NCBI GenBank assembly: GCA_033439795.1 | Contig: JAUTDP010000004.1 | Coordinates: 3,162,001-3,226,000 of the forward strand | Length of the DNA stretch: 64,000 nt | Source: Sordaria brevicollis | Lineage: Eukaryota > Ascomycota > Sordariomycetes > Sordariales > Sordariaceae | Direction: 5' to 3' | Part shown: piece by piece, positions 35,316 to 47,812 of the stretch | How positions within the stretch are numbered: position 1 is the first letter of the stretch | Layout of the letters: each line of letters starts with the position of its first letter | Made by a program: the position numbers and the translations under genes | Notes under the pieces: model-generated | Databases searched by the model: none | Told to the model about the DNA's origin: nothing | What the model saw: the letters and a program-made list of their open reading frames with translations, nothing else

Positions 35316-35752
35316 ATGGCGAACGGGTTTGTGCCCCCACAAGTCTTTTGAGATGCGCTTGCGACTCCAAACTGACATTCTGCTTTCCGGCGCGACGCAG
35401 ATGGAGTATTATCATCGGCCTGGTGGTTGTCGCCGGCATGTGCGTGGCCGCCTGGATCTTTTCACCCAAGGGTGAGAACCAAGTGTATGTACTTCTACTT
35501 CCCACTTCCCTTTTCATGCTTGCCTTATGCCTTGCGTCTTTCCGAGCAGCTGTACAAGCAGGGACTATTCACCAAGCAAGAACACCAGCTAACATTGCCA
35601 CTCACAAACTGCTGCGCAGACTATGGCGATCATCCCTCATTCTCGCCTTCATCAGCTGTTACCTCATGTGGGCTATCACGTTTCTTGCGCAACTACACCC
35701 CCTCATCGAGCCCAGGCGTTCCGATTTGCGCAAAGAATACATTCACCACTAA
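35316..35752 (+). CDS. VMA9: V-type proton ATPase subunit e
   Basis: Three exons, 35316-35326 (11 nt), 35401-35484 and 35620-35752, give 75 aa beginning MANGWSIIIGLVVVAGMCVA. Two membrane helices are visible (residues about 5-24 and 37-57), separated by the conserved SPKGENQ loop, with LWRSSLILAFISCYLMWAIT and FLAQLHPLIEPRR after it. This tiny hydrophobic subunit belongs to the V0 sector that moves protons across vacuolar and other endomembranes. Length agrees with yeast Vma9 (73 aa). The third intron acceptor is preceded by a GCTAAC branch site. The tiny first exon is fixed by frame: GG plus A makes Gly4. Confidence 0.93.
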
Positions 35753-36264
35753 GCGACGAGAGATGACGGCGGCAACGACGATGACGAACATGACAAGAAG
35801 AAGGAGATGCTTGACGAGAGCCTAGAAATTGCGACGAGAACCACACCCGACCTGGCTTGTGCTGGGCAGGCAGTAATGACCAGAGAAAGAGAAGAGACAG
35901 GAGGATGGGAATGGGCAGTTCCGGTAGACGATAACTGGACTCGCGGCATTGCTGAGGTTGTATGAATACCCAACCTACACACTTATACACATTATCGGAG
36001 AAGGCGGGCATGGCGTTATGGGGTAAATTATGCAACTTTTCAGAACTTGGTGCATTATCAGAAACACTTGGAAGAGAGAGAAGGGGCCTGATGCTTTGGG
36101 GTTCTCGAGACGGGCCACCACTTTGGTCAAACGCCATTGACAGACGGGAGATAAGGGAATAAATGATTTCACTTGGTACACTTCGCTGTAGATATGGATT
36201 ATGCCATAGTAAACGCATGGCGGAGGAGAGACATGATGCTACAGTCCATCCCAACCGGAGATCC
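35753..36264. other. Convergent 3' region between VMA9 and ARV1
   Basis: About 510 bp between the 3' ends of two convergent genes. No additional feature is seen. Confidence 0.4.
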
Positions 36265-37497
36265 TTAACCAACAGCTAACCTTCCCAGCCAATCCTTCGC
36301 ATATATCAACAAGGAACCCAACACCCTTCCTTCCTCTGCCATGCTAGTATGCTCCCCCACCGAATCTACTCCGTCTAGTCCAGCTGCCCATAAAACGGCT
36401 CTTCCCATGGCCCACCGGCTCAGCGCGCCTGCCGTCGCCAACAGCGTCGCCACACCGTAATTGCAATCCAGCAGAATCTTGAGCGCCTCGACGTTGTTCG
36501 CCACCACGGCCCAGCCCAGCGAGCGCGCCGCCGCAGGGACGTCGTACTCCCAGATTACCATCAAGATGGGGAACAGTTTGGTGGACGACGAGACGAGCAA
36601 GGCCGTCGAGACCGAGTTGGGCCGGCTGAACTGTGGGAGGATGTTGAGCAGGTGCAGGGGAGAGTACCAGCTGGAGGTGAGGAAACGGATAGAGCCGTGG
36701 AAAGCGAGGGTTGAGAGCGTGCAGAGGAGGACTTTGGGTCGGAATCGTCAGCATAGTGAAAAAATACAACTCCACGGGGAAGAGAGAGAATATGAAAACG
36801 TACGGAAAAACATGTACTGTAGCACAATAGGTTGTTGGGCCAGGCGGCCAAAGTTGCTAACGGTTTCGCTGTTCAGTGTGCTGGAAGATGTGGTGCCGTC
36901 TACACCTACACCATTGGGGACCGATTGCTTCTCGATGCGAGCCCATGTGAGGTATACGTCGAAGAGAAGGAGAAGTACTCCGAGGCGGATGATAGATGGC
37001 TGTGCTCAAATGTTAGTGAGACGAACATTTTAGTAAACCAAGGTAAGGTAGAGATTCAAGAAAAACACTTACAGCAAATTCATCCTCGTCTTTCATCAGA
37101 GTGTTGTGAAGCAAATGTCTATAGACCTGTGATTGTTCGTAATAAAGGTTCAGCCTCTGATTCTCATCAGATTGTCAAGGTTCATCATTCCTCTTCCCAA
37201 GTGGCTTTCTTCAGCTTTGCGTGTGTGCTCACTGGAGCATCTTCTCAACAGATTCTGAAGTACCAAATCGACATTGTCTAATCGACCAAGTTCTTCAACG
37301 ATCTTGTTACATACCTGCGGCTTAATCAAGACCAGATCGATAAAAAGCACCACAAAGTCATGTTCGACATATTTATCACAGAAGCGGCCGCAGTTCTTGC
37401 ACACCGTCAACCGGATGTTGTGTCCGGTCGACTTGTCACCTGCGCCCTCCCTCCATAGCGTCTTGACGGGGTGTCGACATTCGATGCAAATCGGCAT
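36265..37497 (-). CDS. ARV1: ARV1 family ER lipid/sterol homeostasis protein
   Basis: Four exons on the - strand, 37315-37497, 37073-37126, 36804-36999 and 36265-36731, give 299 aa. It starts MPICIECRHPVKTLW and holds the Arv1 homology domain with a putative zinc ribbon: Cys4, Cys7, Cys33 and Cys36 (CIEC, CKNC), then GRFCDKYVEHDFVVLFIDLV. Hydrophobic membrane segments follow (IIRLGVLLLLFDVYL, VLQYMFF..LLCTLSTLAF and others). ARV1 acts in the ER membrane in sterol distribution and GPI-anchor synthesis. The start was chosen at the first ATG, which directly begins the conserved MPICIEC; the frame upstream has no ATG. Exon joins all keep frame. Identity is secure. Confidence 0.91.
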
Positions 37498-38260
37498 TTG
37501 ATGATGGACCGATTCGACCCGGAACTGAGAATGAGGGGTCGATCGAGAATGAGCTGCGCTCAAGACTTGGGAGATGTTGTAATGATTGATGATATTATCC
37601 GTGATACTCGACGATGATGTTCTTCAAGGTTCTCGTTGTCGTCGATGATATGGCGAGTGAGGTGAGTTTTTGGCGTTTGCAGTTCGTGGGTGAACCAACG
37701 ACCAGGTGAACCAAAACCAAGGAGCGAAGAAGAATTGACTGGAGGGTTGGAGAGAAGAAGAGGGAGACAGTCCCACATACTGGCCAAAATACTGACAATT
37801 GGTATACTGGTTGATGTGTTGGTACATTTACCTTGAGCGTGGGGTTAGGGTTTAATATGTACGTTTTCCCCGTCCTGCCATTCAGGGGCTCGGGATGTTG
37901 AGTGTATGTAGCTAATATCCTGTCTAAAGACCTTTATTCGTGAAACTGCAAGTACGCACCTTTTTTTTCAAGAGTGACCAGTTACTAGTACCCGAGATAT
38001 CTACCATTAGCTAACCAAATGGTCTAGAATAAAGATTGCTTCAAACAGCCCGCTTCCGCTCTAGTTCTTTGTATATACAAGACCGCCAAAAATATAAGAT
38101 TATGGGAAAACCGGCCAACTTCGTGAGGGCCTTTGTGAGCGAATGAGTCCGCCATTATACTTTAATAATATGCTTATCGTGGGTATCCTCCATCATGACC
38201 CGAAGCTGAACATCACCCAAGGTCCTGTGCAATTGAGCGCGTTTCGGTCCAAAGCCATAA
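37498..38260. other. Intergenic region between ARV1 and the LysM gene
   Basis: Holds the ARV1 promoter and leader and the 3' flank of the LysM gene. I found no further gene; short frames show no motif. Confidence 0.4.
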
Positions 38261-40078
38261 TCAGTCCGCCTTCTTGTCCCTCCCAGCAAGACTGCCGCTC
38301 GGATACCTTCCTCTGAAGGTCGCACTCCCGCCCATTGTAGCACTCCTTCCGGATGCACCCGTTCCAAAGTTTGACAGCTGTCTTGTATCATCAGACATAG
38401 GATCGAGGATGCCTCCTCGACCGTCATCACTATTAGTGTCGGTAAGCTCGATAAGGTCGCCTTCTTCCTGGCGAAGAGGCGGTCGTCTGGGTGTGGCTGA
38501 CGAAGGAGTCCCCAACCCACTTGGCAGTTTGACCAATGCGCCTCGTAACCAGTTCTCAACCGCCGCAGCCGCTTTATCAAGGCCAGTGGACCCTTGGCCG
38601 TTTATTGTCGAAGCATCGCCTCCTTCTTCAAAAGGGCTCTCCACAATAGTTGGGTGTTCCTCAGCGCCTTGAAATCCAATGCGGGCAGTTTCAGCGCCCA
38701 AAACAGCCATGGATGGAAGGGAGTCGATGTTCAAACCCGGCAGATGTTTGTTTGTCCATGTGTTGAAATAATCCTTCTCTGGTCCTGGTGCTCTTACGTT
38801 CCGCAGCGAGCCTACGCCCCCAGGGCGTCTCATCCATGCCGGCCGAGCGTCATCTCCAGTTATATTCGGGCGGCTTCCCAAGAGACTTGTTCGGCGGGAG
38901 GAGACGCTACCAGGACTCGCAGGACCAGCCTCTCCACTTAGTGTAATTCCTGGGACATCCATCGACGTCCTGGGAGACGTCAGGGTGGAAGTGGTGTTCA
39001 TGCTCTTCCGTCGACGTGGGGGAAAGTATCCCAAAACTTTGCGTTCTACACGTGCAACTTCAACGGGATTAGGAAACGAGTCGAGTGATACCCAGCGCAC
39101 GTGCGTCCATGGTCGTTCGTCATCAATCGTTTGTAGCTTGTTATCACCGCCTCGATCGTCGTTTGAGGTTCCGAAGAAGTCGGTTCGATTATTCGAGATA
39201 TCCCGTCCAAATGGGTCTGTTGCTTCAGGCGTACGGGCTAACAAATCGACATTAGCTCCAGGAAACAAGGGGCCTTCACATGGGCGCCCCTTGATCTCGC
39301 AGGCGTCGACCGGGATAGCAAGCCATTTGCGTAAATGGATGTTGTCTCGGGACCATAAGCCGTTGGCCTTGCGGAATGCGTCTTCGCGGCACTTGTACCG
39401 AAGCACAACCCCGGCATAGGTATCGGTTGGCTGCACATGGTGGATATACACAAGGTGCTCTGCTGTCTCCTGACTTTGCGAAGCCTCTCGCAAGTCCTCA
39501 TCCGAGCTACGCTTCTTAAACCGCCTGGAAAAATCCAGCCCCCCATTGACACCTTCATGACTTTCGAGTACACTTGCTGTCCTAAGGGCCCTGAGACGCC
39601 CCTCTCGCTCGGTCATCGACCCTGACCCAACGTCTTCTAAGCGTGGCCTCGATTCGTTTGGTGGTTCTGGGCCCCAGCTGCTGGAGCTCTTTTGTTTCCC
39701 AGTGGAATTGGTTGACCCGGTATGATATGATTCGTCACCAGTAAGCAGTGTTGTGGTAAACTCCTGAACAGAGGCCCAAGTCGAAGCCCACGAGCCACCA
39801 AGCAGACCACGGCTACCCCTGGGGCTATTTGCACGTGTAGAACCCGCCGCAACCTCAAGTCTAGAATTATTTCTTCCGGTAACATCTCCTATGCGTGGGG
39901 CGGGGATCGGCGAGGCGCCTCTGTCTGAGGACCTGCTCGGACTCGAGTAGAGGGAGGACGAGGTTCCATCGTTGCGGTTGCTCGCTACGCGGCGGTTTCG
40001 TGGGCGAACAGGGTTATCATCCGCATCTTTTGAAGCCGACAAGAGGGCACTCGAGGAGAGACGCTGCGAGAGACTCAT
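38261..40078 (-). CDS. Intracellular LysM-domain protein
   Basis: A single exon of 605 aa on the - strand. There is no signal peptide: the N-terminus MSLSQRLSSSALLSASKDAD is polar. Residues about 208-256 form one LysM module (HLVYIHHVQPTDTYAGVVLR..., FRKANGLWSRDNIHLRKWLAI), preceded by Ser/Arg-rich disordered sequence and followed by a long low-complexity region. The C-terminal part has a conserved-looking LDKAAAAVENWLRGALVKLP segment (about residues 515-535). Secreted fungal LysM proteins bind chitin, but this one resembles the non-secreted LYSMD type, whose role in fungi is poorly known. Divergent from SMC2 with 1.4 kb between the starts. Confidence 0.83.
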   Translation of the reverse strand: MSLSQRLSSSALLSASKDADDNPVRPRNRRVASNRNDGTSSSLYSSPSRSSDRGASPIPAPRIGDVTGRNNSRLEVAAGSTRANSPRGSRGLLGGSWASTWASVQEFTTTLLTGDESYHTGSTNSTGKQKSSSSWGPEPPNESRPRLEDVGSGSMTEREGRLRALRTASVLESHEGVNGGLDFSRRFKKRSSDEDLREASQSQETAEHLVYIHHVQPTDTYAGVVLRYKCREDAFRKANGLWSRDNIHLRKWLAIPVDACEIKGRPCEGPLFPGANVDLLARTPEATDPFGRDISNNRTDFFGTSNDDRGGDNKLQTIDDERPWTHVRWVSLDSFPNPVEVARVERKVLGYFPPRRRKSMNTTSTLTSPRTSMDVPGITLSGEAGPASPGSVSSRRTSLLGSRPNITGDDARPAWMRRPGGVGSLRNVRAPGPEKDYFNTWTNKHLPGLNIDSLPSMAVLGAETARIGFQGAEEHPTIVESPFEEGGDASTINGQGSTGLDKAAAAVENWLRGALVKLPSGLGTPSSATPRRPPLRQEEGDLIELTDTNSDDGRGGILDPMSDDTRQLSNFGTGASGRSATMGGSATFRGRYPSGSLAGRDKKAD

Positions 40079-41491
40079 GACTTTGTGCTGATAGATGTGT
40101 CCTCGCTGGGAGGGCGCAAACCTCGGCGCCTATGGTTCGTGGTTTGAAGGGAGCATCAGAGAGCAAATGTTCGAGTGATCATGGAGAGGGTGCCCCTTGC
40201 TGTTGGGCTGTTGTTATTCGTTTGTTTCTGCGTAGCTGCTGGGAACTAGGTGTGGGCGTAATGTCGCGACGCTATTATTCCACGCTTCGTATGTTCGCTT
40301 CCTCGAGATGGTGTTTTAATGGCGTTTTCCCTTGGTTGGTTAAGTCGATGGTGACGGAGTACTCGAAGACGAGGATTCAATCGTTTCTAGCTAGAGGTAC
40401 TGTAGGTCGTGATATCGGATGGTACCTCTAGGACGCTGGTACAGGATGTGACGAGTCTTACGTCGTTGTCGATTAGGTGATTAGTGGAATTGCGATTCGC
40501 GGAATCAACACGCCATCAAGGAATAGTATTATGTTCTCGAACGAGGAACGTCCACAAAATTTTCAACCAGAAACAAAGCTGGAGGGTGAAAAGATTCAAG
40601 AGCTTGTGACGAACTGGAAGTGCAAGTGGAAGCGGGAACGTGCCTTCAATTCGTACAGCTGAGGTTTCCACCCAACGCCAGTCGTGCCACTGTGTTCCAG
40701 TCGGCGACGTCCCTGTGGCCGACTGCCTTTCAGCGGCATCCCGCCCTGTTTGGTGACGGATGGAGGCTCCCAGATCCCGACTCCCGTCGGCCAATTCAGC
40801 GCCAAGCATTATAGCGGGGTGAGCGGGCCATGCCTTGCCAGTCCTTTCTCCACAAACGTGTTTTGGCTTTGTTGATTCACAAATCAGGTCTGTTTAGCTT
40901 CATCTTTGGTACGTAATGACAAGTGAGCTTGAGGTCGAATAAACGGCTCTCAAAAAAGACGGAGGATAGAATCCCGCTTCCGTTAGTCCTACGTGGCTAA
41001 TACGGACGTCCCATCAAATATCGTGGTGAATTACCAAAATGGGTATACTACTAACCACTATGGTGATTACGTACAGATAATCACTTGCTATTCGAATATG
41101 AAAGTCATAGCGATGAAACAATCAGATCTTGAAAATAAACCGTTCGGTTATGAAGCATTCAGTTGTGATAAGACCGAAAAGGGGTAGGCGAGCACGGGCC
41201 AGGTGTCGCAGAGAGCCGCTCGCTCCCCTTGGTTAGACCCACTCTTCGACATCGTCGCGCCAGGGGCACACGGGCACGTGCAGACGTGAATGCGGGGCGC
41301 CTAGTCGTGGCCCACAGCCCCCCTTCCCCCAAACCCTGCGGTGCCTGAGAAAAGTAAACAATCGTTGGCTCCATCTTCGATTTCGTCGCATTCGTCCGGG
41401 CAGGCGCGGGTGTGTCTTACTGTAGAGCGACGACGCCGAACTTCAACAACCACACGACGATCCCCGGCCAAAATCACACGACGACGCCAAC
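40079..41491. other. Shared divergent promoter region, LysM gene and SMC2
   Basis: About 1.4 kb between two divergent starts. Only short frames without conserved motifs are present. A GC-rich segment (about 41180-41340) lies 150-300 bp upstream of SMC2 and may be promoter. I see no repeat or RNA. Confidence 0.4.
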
Positions 41492-44400
41492 ATGAGGGTG
41501 ACCGAAGTCATTATCGATGTACGTGCTTTTCCACCGCGCCATTGGTCGCGATCCGATCCAACGTGCAATTCGGCCGACTCGATATTGTGACAGAACTGAC
41601 AGTCCCCGCGCGTATAGGGCTTCAAGTCGTACGCCGTAAGAACGGTCATCTCCGGATGGTAAGTACACGAAATTATCGCGGCAAACCGAAGGCGTCCTCT
41701 CGAATGCGCAACTAACCGGCCGCCACAGGGACGAGAGCTTCAACTCAATCACCGGCCTCAACGGCTCCGGCAAATCCAACATTCTCGACGCCATCTGCTT
41801 TGTTCTCGGTATCACGAATATGTCCACAGTCCGCGCTCAAAACCTGCAGGATCTTATCTACAAGCGAGGCCAAGCCGGCGTCACTAAGGCCAGCGTCACA
41901 ATAGTGTTCGATAACAGAGACAAAAAGAAGTCACCGATCGGATTCGAAGAATATGCGACCATCAGCGTCACCCGTCAGATTGTGCTCGGAGGCACATCCA
42001 AATACCTAATCAACGGCCATCGTGCGCAGCAACAAACCGTACAGAATCTTTTTCAATCGGTCCAGCTCAACATTAACAATCCCAACTTCCTCATTATGCA
42101 GGGTCGTATTACAAAGGTGTTGAACATGAAGGCTGTCGAAATCCTGGCCATGATCGAGGAGGCAGCCGGTACAAGAATGTTCGAGGATAGGAGGGACAAG
42201 GCGCTCAAGACAATGGCAAAGAAGGAGATGAAACTGCAGGAGATCAAGGAACTTCTGCGGGATGAAATCGAACCAAAACTGGAAAAGCTACGAACCGAGA
42301 AGCGCGCATTCCTCGACTTTCAGCAAACACAAAACGACTTGGAGCGCTTAACAAGGCTTGTGGTGGCACATGATTACGTAAGGTGTCAGGAAAAACTACA
42401 GCAGTCAGCATCCGATCTTGAAGCGAAGAAGCAGCGACAGAAAGAGCTCGAGGAATCTGCGGTCCGACTAAAAAATGAGATATCCCATTTGGAGGAGGAC
42501 CTACAACGGGTTAAGGCACAGCGCGACAAGGAGTTGCGGAAGGGTGGCAAGGCACAAGCACTGGAGGAGGCGGTAAAGAAACACGCCAATGAGCTGGTTA
42601 GGCTTGCTACTGTGGTGGATTTGAAGAAGAGCAGTATGAAGGAGGAGCAGGAACGGAGGAAAGCTGGAGAGAAGAACGTTGCCGATCTGGAAGCGGCGTT
42701 AAAGGACAAGACCAAGACATACGAGAAGATCAAGGCAAAATTCGACGCCGCGAAAGACGCGCTGGAAAAGCAGAGGCAAGATGCAGATACGAAGGAAGAG
42801 CTGCTACAGACCCTGCAAACCGGTGTGGCATCGAAGGAGGGGCAGGAGAATGGCTACCAAGGACAACTACAAGACGCGAGAAACAAGGTCACTGCTGCAG
42901 CAACGGAACAAGAGCAAGCAAAGATCAAGATCGCCCATCTGGAGAAGCGAATAAAGGAGGAGGAACCCCGGGCTAAGAAGGCCAAAGAGCAAAATGCTGG
43001 CTTGCTGAAAGATCTCGATGGCCTAAAATCTCAAGCCCAAAGACTCGAGAAGGAGCTTGGGAAACTTGGGTTCCAGCCAGGGACGGAGGAGGAGATGTAC
43101 AAGCAAGAAAGTTCGCTTCAGCAAACTATTCGCAACCTACGACAGGAATCCGATGCTCTCAAGCGCAAGGTGGCAAATATCGACTTCAATTACCAAGATC
43201 CGGTGCCGAATTTTGACCGTTCAAAAGTTAAAGGACTGGTTGCGCAACTCTTCTCATTACCCAAAGAGTACATGGAGGCTGGAACAGCACTGGAGATTTG
43301 CGCTGGAGGTCGTCTTTACAACGTCGTCGTGGATACCGAAGTGACCGGTACACAACTATTGCAGGGCGGTAGATTGCGAAAGAGGGTAACCATCATCCCT
43401 TTGAACAAAATCTCCGCTTTCAAGGCCTCTGCGCAGACGATTGCCAACGCGCAACGGATTGCGCCTGGGAAGGTGCATCTCGCTTTGTCCCTGGTTGGGT
43501 ACGATGAAGAAGTATCGTCGGCGATGGAGTACGTTTTCGGAAACACGCTGATCTGCGCCGATGCAGATACAGCCAAGCGGGTGACATTCGATCCAAATGT
43601 TCGTATGAGGAGCATCACAGTAGAGGGCGACTCCTACGACCCATCGGGTACACTCTCAGGTGGAAGTGCCCCGAACTCGAGCGGCGTCTTGGTTACTCTA
43701 CAGAAGCTGAACGAGATCAATCGGCAGCTAAGAGAGGCTGAGGCCGCCCTCAATAAGCTGCGTGCCCAAATATACAAGGAGAAGACGAAGCTCGACCAAG
43801 CAAAGAGGATCAAGCAAGAGCTTGATCTCAAGACCCACGAGATCAAGCTGGCAGAGGAGCAAATTGGTGGCAACTCATCATCATCAATCATTCAGGAGAT
43901 TGCGAACATGAAGGAGACAATAGTCCAGCTAAAGCAGTCGATTGTGGAGGCCAAGCAACGACAAGTCGAAGCCACAGCCGAAGTCAAAAGAATTGAAAAG
44001 GACATGAAGGACTTCGACAATAACAAAGACGCCAAGCTTGTGGAGCTCCAGGCCTCAGTCGACAAGCTACGTGCTTCCTTGGAAAAGATGTCTGTTGCCA
44101 ACAAAGCGCTACAAAAGGAGCTTCAGGAGGCGCAGCTCGACTCAGAACAGGTTGCTGCGGATCTTGCGGCCGCGCGGGAACAGGTGCAAGATATCGACGT
44201 TGCTCTCAAAGCCCAAGAGGAGGAAATCAACGACATTGTAAAGCAAGGAACCGTTCTACAAGAGACGCACGACACCGTTTTGGCACAGCTGGAAGACGAA
44301 CGGACCAAGCTGAACGTGTACGACGACGAACTTGGGGCCTTGGAAGAAGCTATCCGGTCCAAGAACTCTCGCATCGCCGAGGAGGGACTCGAGCTCCAGA

Positions 44401-45289
44401 AGCTGGGCCACCAGATAGACAAGTTCCACAAGGAGCAGCAGCAAGCCGCGCAGACGGCCGCGCACATGGAGCGCGAGCACGAGTGGATCGCCGAGACCAA
44501 GGAACAGTTCGGCCGCCCGGGCACGCTCTACGACTTCAAGGGCCAGAATATTGCCGAGTGCAAGTCGACGCTGCGGAACCTGACGGAGCGCAGCCAGGGC
44601 CTGCGCAAGAAGATTAACCCTAAGGTGATGAACATGATCGACAGCGTCGAGAAGAAGGAGGTCTCCCTCAAGCACATGATGCGTACCGTCATTCGCGATA
44701 AGCGCAAGATCGAGGAGACCATTTTCAGCCTGGACGACTACAAGAAGAAGGCGCTACAGGAGACGTGGGAGAAGGTCAACGCCGACTTTGGCCAGATTTT
44801 TGCCGAGCTGTTGCCGGGCAGTTTCGCCAAGCTGGATCCGCCGGAGGGCAAGACCATCAGCGAAGGGTTGGAGGTGAAGGTGCAGCTTGGTAAAGTGTGG
44901 AAGCAGAGTCTTACCGAGTTGAGTGGTGGTCAAAGGTATGTTTGTTGTTTCCTCTCCCTTTTCCAATCTTGCATTCGTTATCAAACGAAACCTTTTCACT
45001 AACCATAATTTACGATGATTATAGATCTCTAATCGCCCTTTCCCTCATCATGGCCCTCCTCCAGTTCAAGCCGGCGCCCATGTATATCCTCGACGAGGTC
45101 GATGCTGCGCTTGATCTGTCGCACACGCAGAACATTGGTCGTTTGATCAAGACCCGGTTCAAGGGCTCGCAGTTTATCGTCGTCAGTTTGAAAGATGGCA
45201 TGTTCCAGAACGCCAACCGCATCTTCCGGACCAGGTTCAGCGAAGGCACGAGTATGGTGCAGGCGCTGACGCCGGCGGATTTGAAATGA
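41492..45289 (+). CDS. SMC2: Structural maintenance of chromosomes protein 2 (condensin)
   Basis: Four exons, 41492-41518, 41618-41658, 41729-44935 and 45025-45289, give 1179 aa, the usual SMC2 length. It begins [20 protein letters not shown]. The Walker A motif GLNGSGKSN lies near residue 35. Coiled coils fill about 170-500 and 680-1020. The hinge is about residues 524-660 (GLVAQLFSL...SGGSAPN). The ABC signature [16 protein letters not shown] crosses the last exon junction, and Walker [20 protein letters not shown] follows. SMC2 pairs with SMC4 in condensin to compact mitotic chromosomes by ATP-driven loop extrusion. The first two exons are tiny (27 and 41 nt). All three introns keep the frame. 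Identity is secure. Confidence 0.96.
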
Positions 45290-45843
45290 TCGGCATCGGA
45301 TATAGGTATAAGTATTTTGTTTGCAGGTTCGTACGGGAAAAGGAAGAATTTGCTTGCTGTATTGATGAGATTATGGTTCAAGGTAGAAAGCATGTTAGCC
45401 GACGGAAAAGGTGCAGGATGGCGGTCTCCTTTTATTAGTGAACATTTGGGCGTTGTAGGGTCCAGCTTTCGTTGAGCAATTGAATTTTTGGTTTCCGAGA
45501 CCGCAATTTGAGGGAAACAGGCAAGAAAACGGGTAAACGTGGCTACGAATTAACGAACCAGAATCTACCTCTACTCGTCTGGGCGGGAAACGCCCTCTTT
45601 GACAAATTAGGTATATGTATATATGACCTGTATCCGAGATTCTGCTGATTCTGGGGTTGATATGCCATGCTTTGCTCTCCACAGTCCCGTAGTTCTGAGT
45701 GTCCCCTTGTCTTTTTCGCTATGTATCTATTCCACCATGAAATCTAAGTCTACATAGAAAGTCTAATGTATCCCATCTACTGACGCTCTAAAAGCCTCTA
45801 CCCTGTTACTAAGCTTACCACCACCAATAGTCTCTTAAGAGTC
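45290..45843. other. Convergent 3' region between SMC2 and the MOSC gene
   Basis: About 550 bp between two convergent genes; only 3' flanks are expected. Nothing else recognised. Confidence 0.4.
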
Positions 45844-47812
45844 TCAAATATCCGGCCGGTCACTCTCAAACATGCGAGCGTACCGATGACTTCCTTTGCC
45901 CAGGACTTCGATATCCATACCGACTTCGATCCAGCTTTCCATCACCATATCGTTGTTGGGAGGGCTGGTGACTGCTTCAGCCTTGGTAGTTGTAGAAGGG
46001 TCGCGGAACAAGGGTGTCAGTTGCATGCCGAGGCATCCGACTCCCTTGATGCCCGGATCTACGTCTCTGTACTTGCGGAGAGATCGATCTGGCTCGACGG
46101 GGTGACGGAAGCCCGTGTCTTGGTCTACGTTGGGCATCTTGCAGCTGTTGAACTGTTAGTCGATGTATATGACAAACGAAATCCCTGCATAGAACCCTTT
46201 GCCAAATCAAGGTGATAGATGGACGGGTGAGGAAGCGTAGCACACAATACTTACCGTACAGTTCGGCACGACACGTGAAAATTGGTCTTGTCTTGTCTCT
46301 TGTTAGACGGACTGGGGAGAAGACGGATTGCTTTCCAAGTCTCTTCTTCATAGGCTTCGACGCCATTGACTGTGATGGGTGAAATAATTTGGTTAGTATT
46401 TCCGTTGAATTTTTTTGCTAGCGTTGTGTAGTCGGGCCTTATCCTCGGAGAAATAATGCCGGGTTTTCATCCATTGGGGATATTGCGCCGAGATGGAAAG
46501 TCTTCCTTCTAGGAAGCTTGCCCGGGCAGCATGCCCCCTACCCTCCATGACAGAGTATTAATCCGCTCTACTAACCAAGGACCTACCGATCCCTGAAAGA
46601 CGGCAGATGGCTTAGGGTCCTTGGGGGCTTCTTTGAGACTTAAGGTGTGTAGTGTCTGCGCTGACTTACCTATAATGTTGGCCCTGAACCTCAAGGGATC
46701 GAGCGATTTGAGGTTGTCATCCTTGGCAATTTTGGAATCCAGATCCTGGACACTTGAGAGGTTGAGCAGATGAACGGGATACTACTCACCCATATTTGCT
46801 GGTTAGTTAACATTCTTGTTTTCGGCATGTGTTTAGTTCACACAGAGAGATATTGACCAAGGCTCACCGCATCCTGCCAGCCTGTAACGGGCTGATAGCC
46901 GGCCTCCTCCTTCTTGGGCGCACACCGATACACCTCCCGCAATCGGGCCGGGTCGACGCGAAATACGCCGAGCTTGTTGCTCACTCCCAAATACAGTCTA
47001 AGTTCCGGGGGAAGGTCTGCCTCCATATTGAGCGCAGTGACTGTATCCTTCCAGATCTTCACTGGCTCCCAAGTGTACCTCCTGCCCTCAATCTCATCAT
47101 CAGAAGGAAAGGAGACGGGAAGAATAATCTCCTTCTCGGGTACGGCGTGAAGGCCCCGTGAGAGTTTTGCGCCTAACCATGCCAGAGTTCCACGTAGTCC
47201 TAGCTCCTGCCAGGGAAAACGAATGACGATGAACGAGTCACCCAACGCGGCAGCGGCAGATTCAGAGGACTTGGTGTTGGTGCCGTCCAATGGCAAAAGC
47301 TGCTGGCCTCCTCCCCGCGCCTTGCGGATGTCAGGGACATAGAGGTCCACATGAACTGTGGCCAAACGGGGAAATTGTCTCTGCGAGATGAATTCCCACG
47401 AGTGCTTCTTCTTTGTCTCGTCTGACGTGTCCAGCCCGACTGGGAATGGACTCTTCAGCTGGGCAAAAGTGTAAATGCGGTCATACTCGAGACCAGAGGG
47501 TACAACTCTGCTTTCGAGCACCTCGATGCCTTTGCAGGACTTTACGGGGAAGACCCACAGACTCTGAATCTTGCCGTGGCCATCCTTGCATGCTTTGTTG
47601 TCTCTTCTCGAGTGTCTGGGTAGGTGGCTCTTTGAACCATCTAGCCCTATCTTGGTGTGTGTCTGGAGGAGTGCCTCTGTCACTGAAGGCAGCGTCGGAG
47701 GGAAGTAGATGAAAATGGGGAGGAGAAACACGAGTACGGTGACAAAGATTAGAAAGATGCTGCCGGGACCCACAACCGGGCCGGGCCGCGGCAAGTCAGA
47801 TTGGTGCTCCAT
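45844..47812 (-). CDS. MOSC-domain (mARC-like) molybdenum-cofactor sulfurase family protein
   Basis: Four exons on the - strand, 46868-47812, 46670-46781, 46255-46369 and 45844-46144, give 490 aa. A hydrophobic helix (SIFLIFVTVLVFLLPIFIYF, residues about 18-37) anchors the N-terminus in a membrane. The MOSC N-terminal beta-barrel begins near residue 83 (IQSLWVFPVKSCKGIEV). The MOSC domain follows with YPVHLLNLSSVQDL, LRFRANIIVNG and VSCRTVRCKMPNVDQDTGFR; Cys392 in RCKMPNVD corresponds to the molybdenum-binding Cys of mARC-type proteins. mARC enzymes reduce N-hydroxylated compounds with cytochrome b5 and its reductase; that this protein does so is inference. The 300-bp intron (46370-46669) is long for this genome. 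Joins are supported by uninterrupted family motifs. Confidence 0.88.

Noticed and set aside
45977..46366. 129-aa frame starting MASKPMKKRLGKQ on the - strand
   Set aside because: It overlaps MOSC exon 3 in the wrong frame; the frame that reads YEEETWKAIRL and VSCRTVRC matches the MOSC domain and joins both neighbouring exons.
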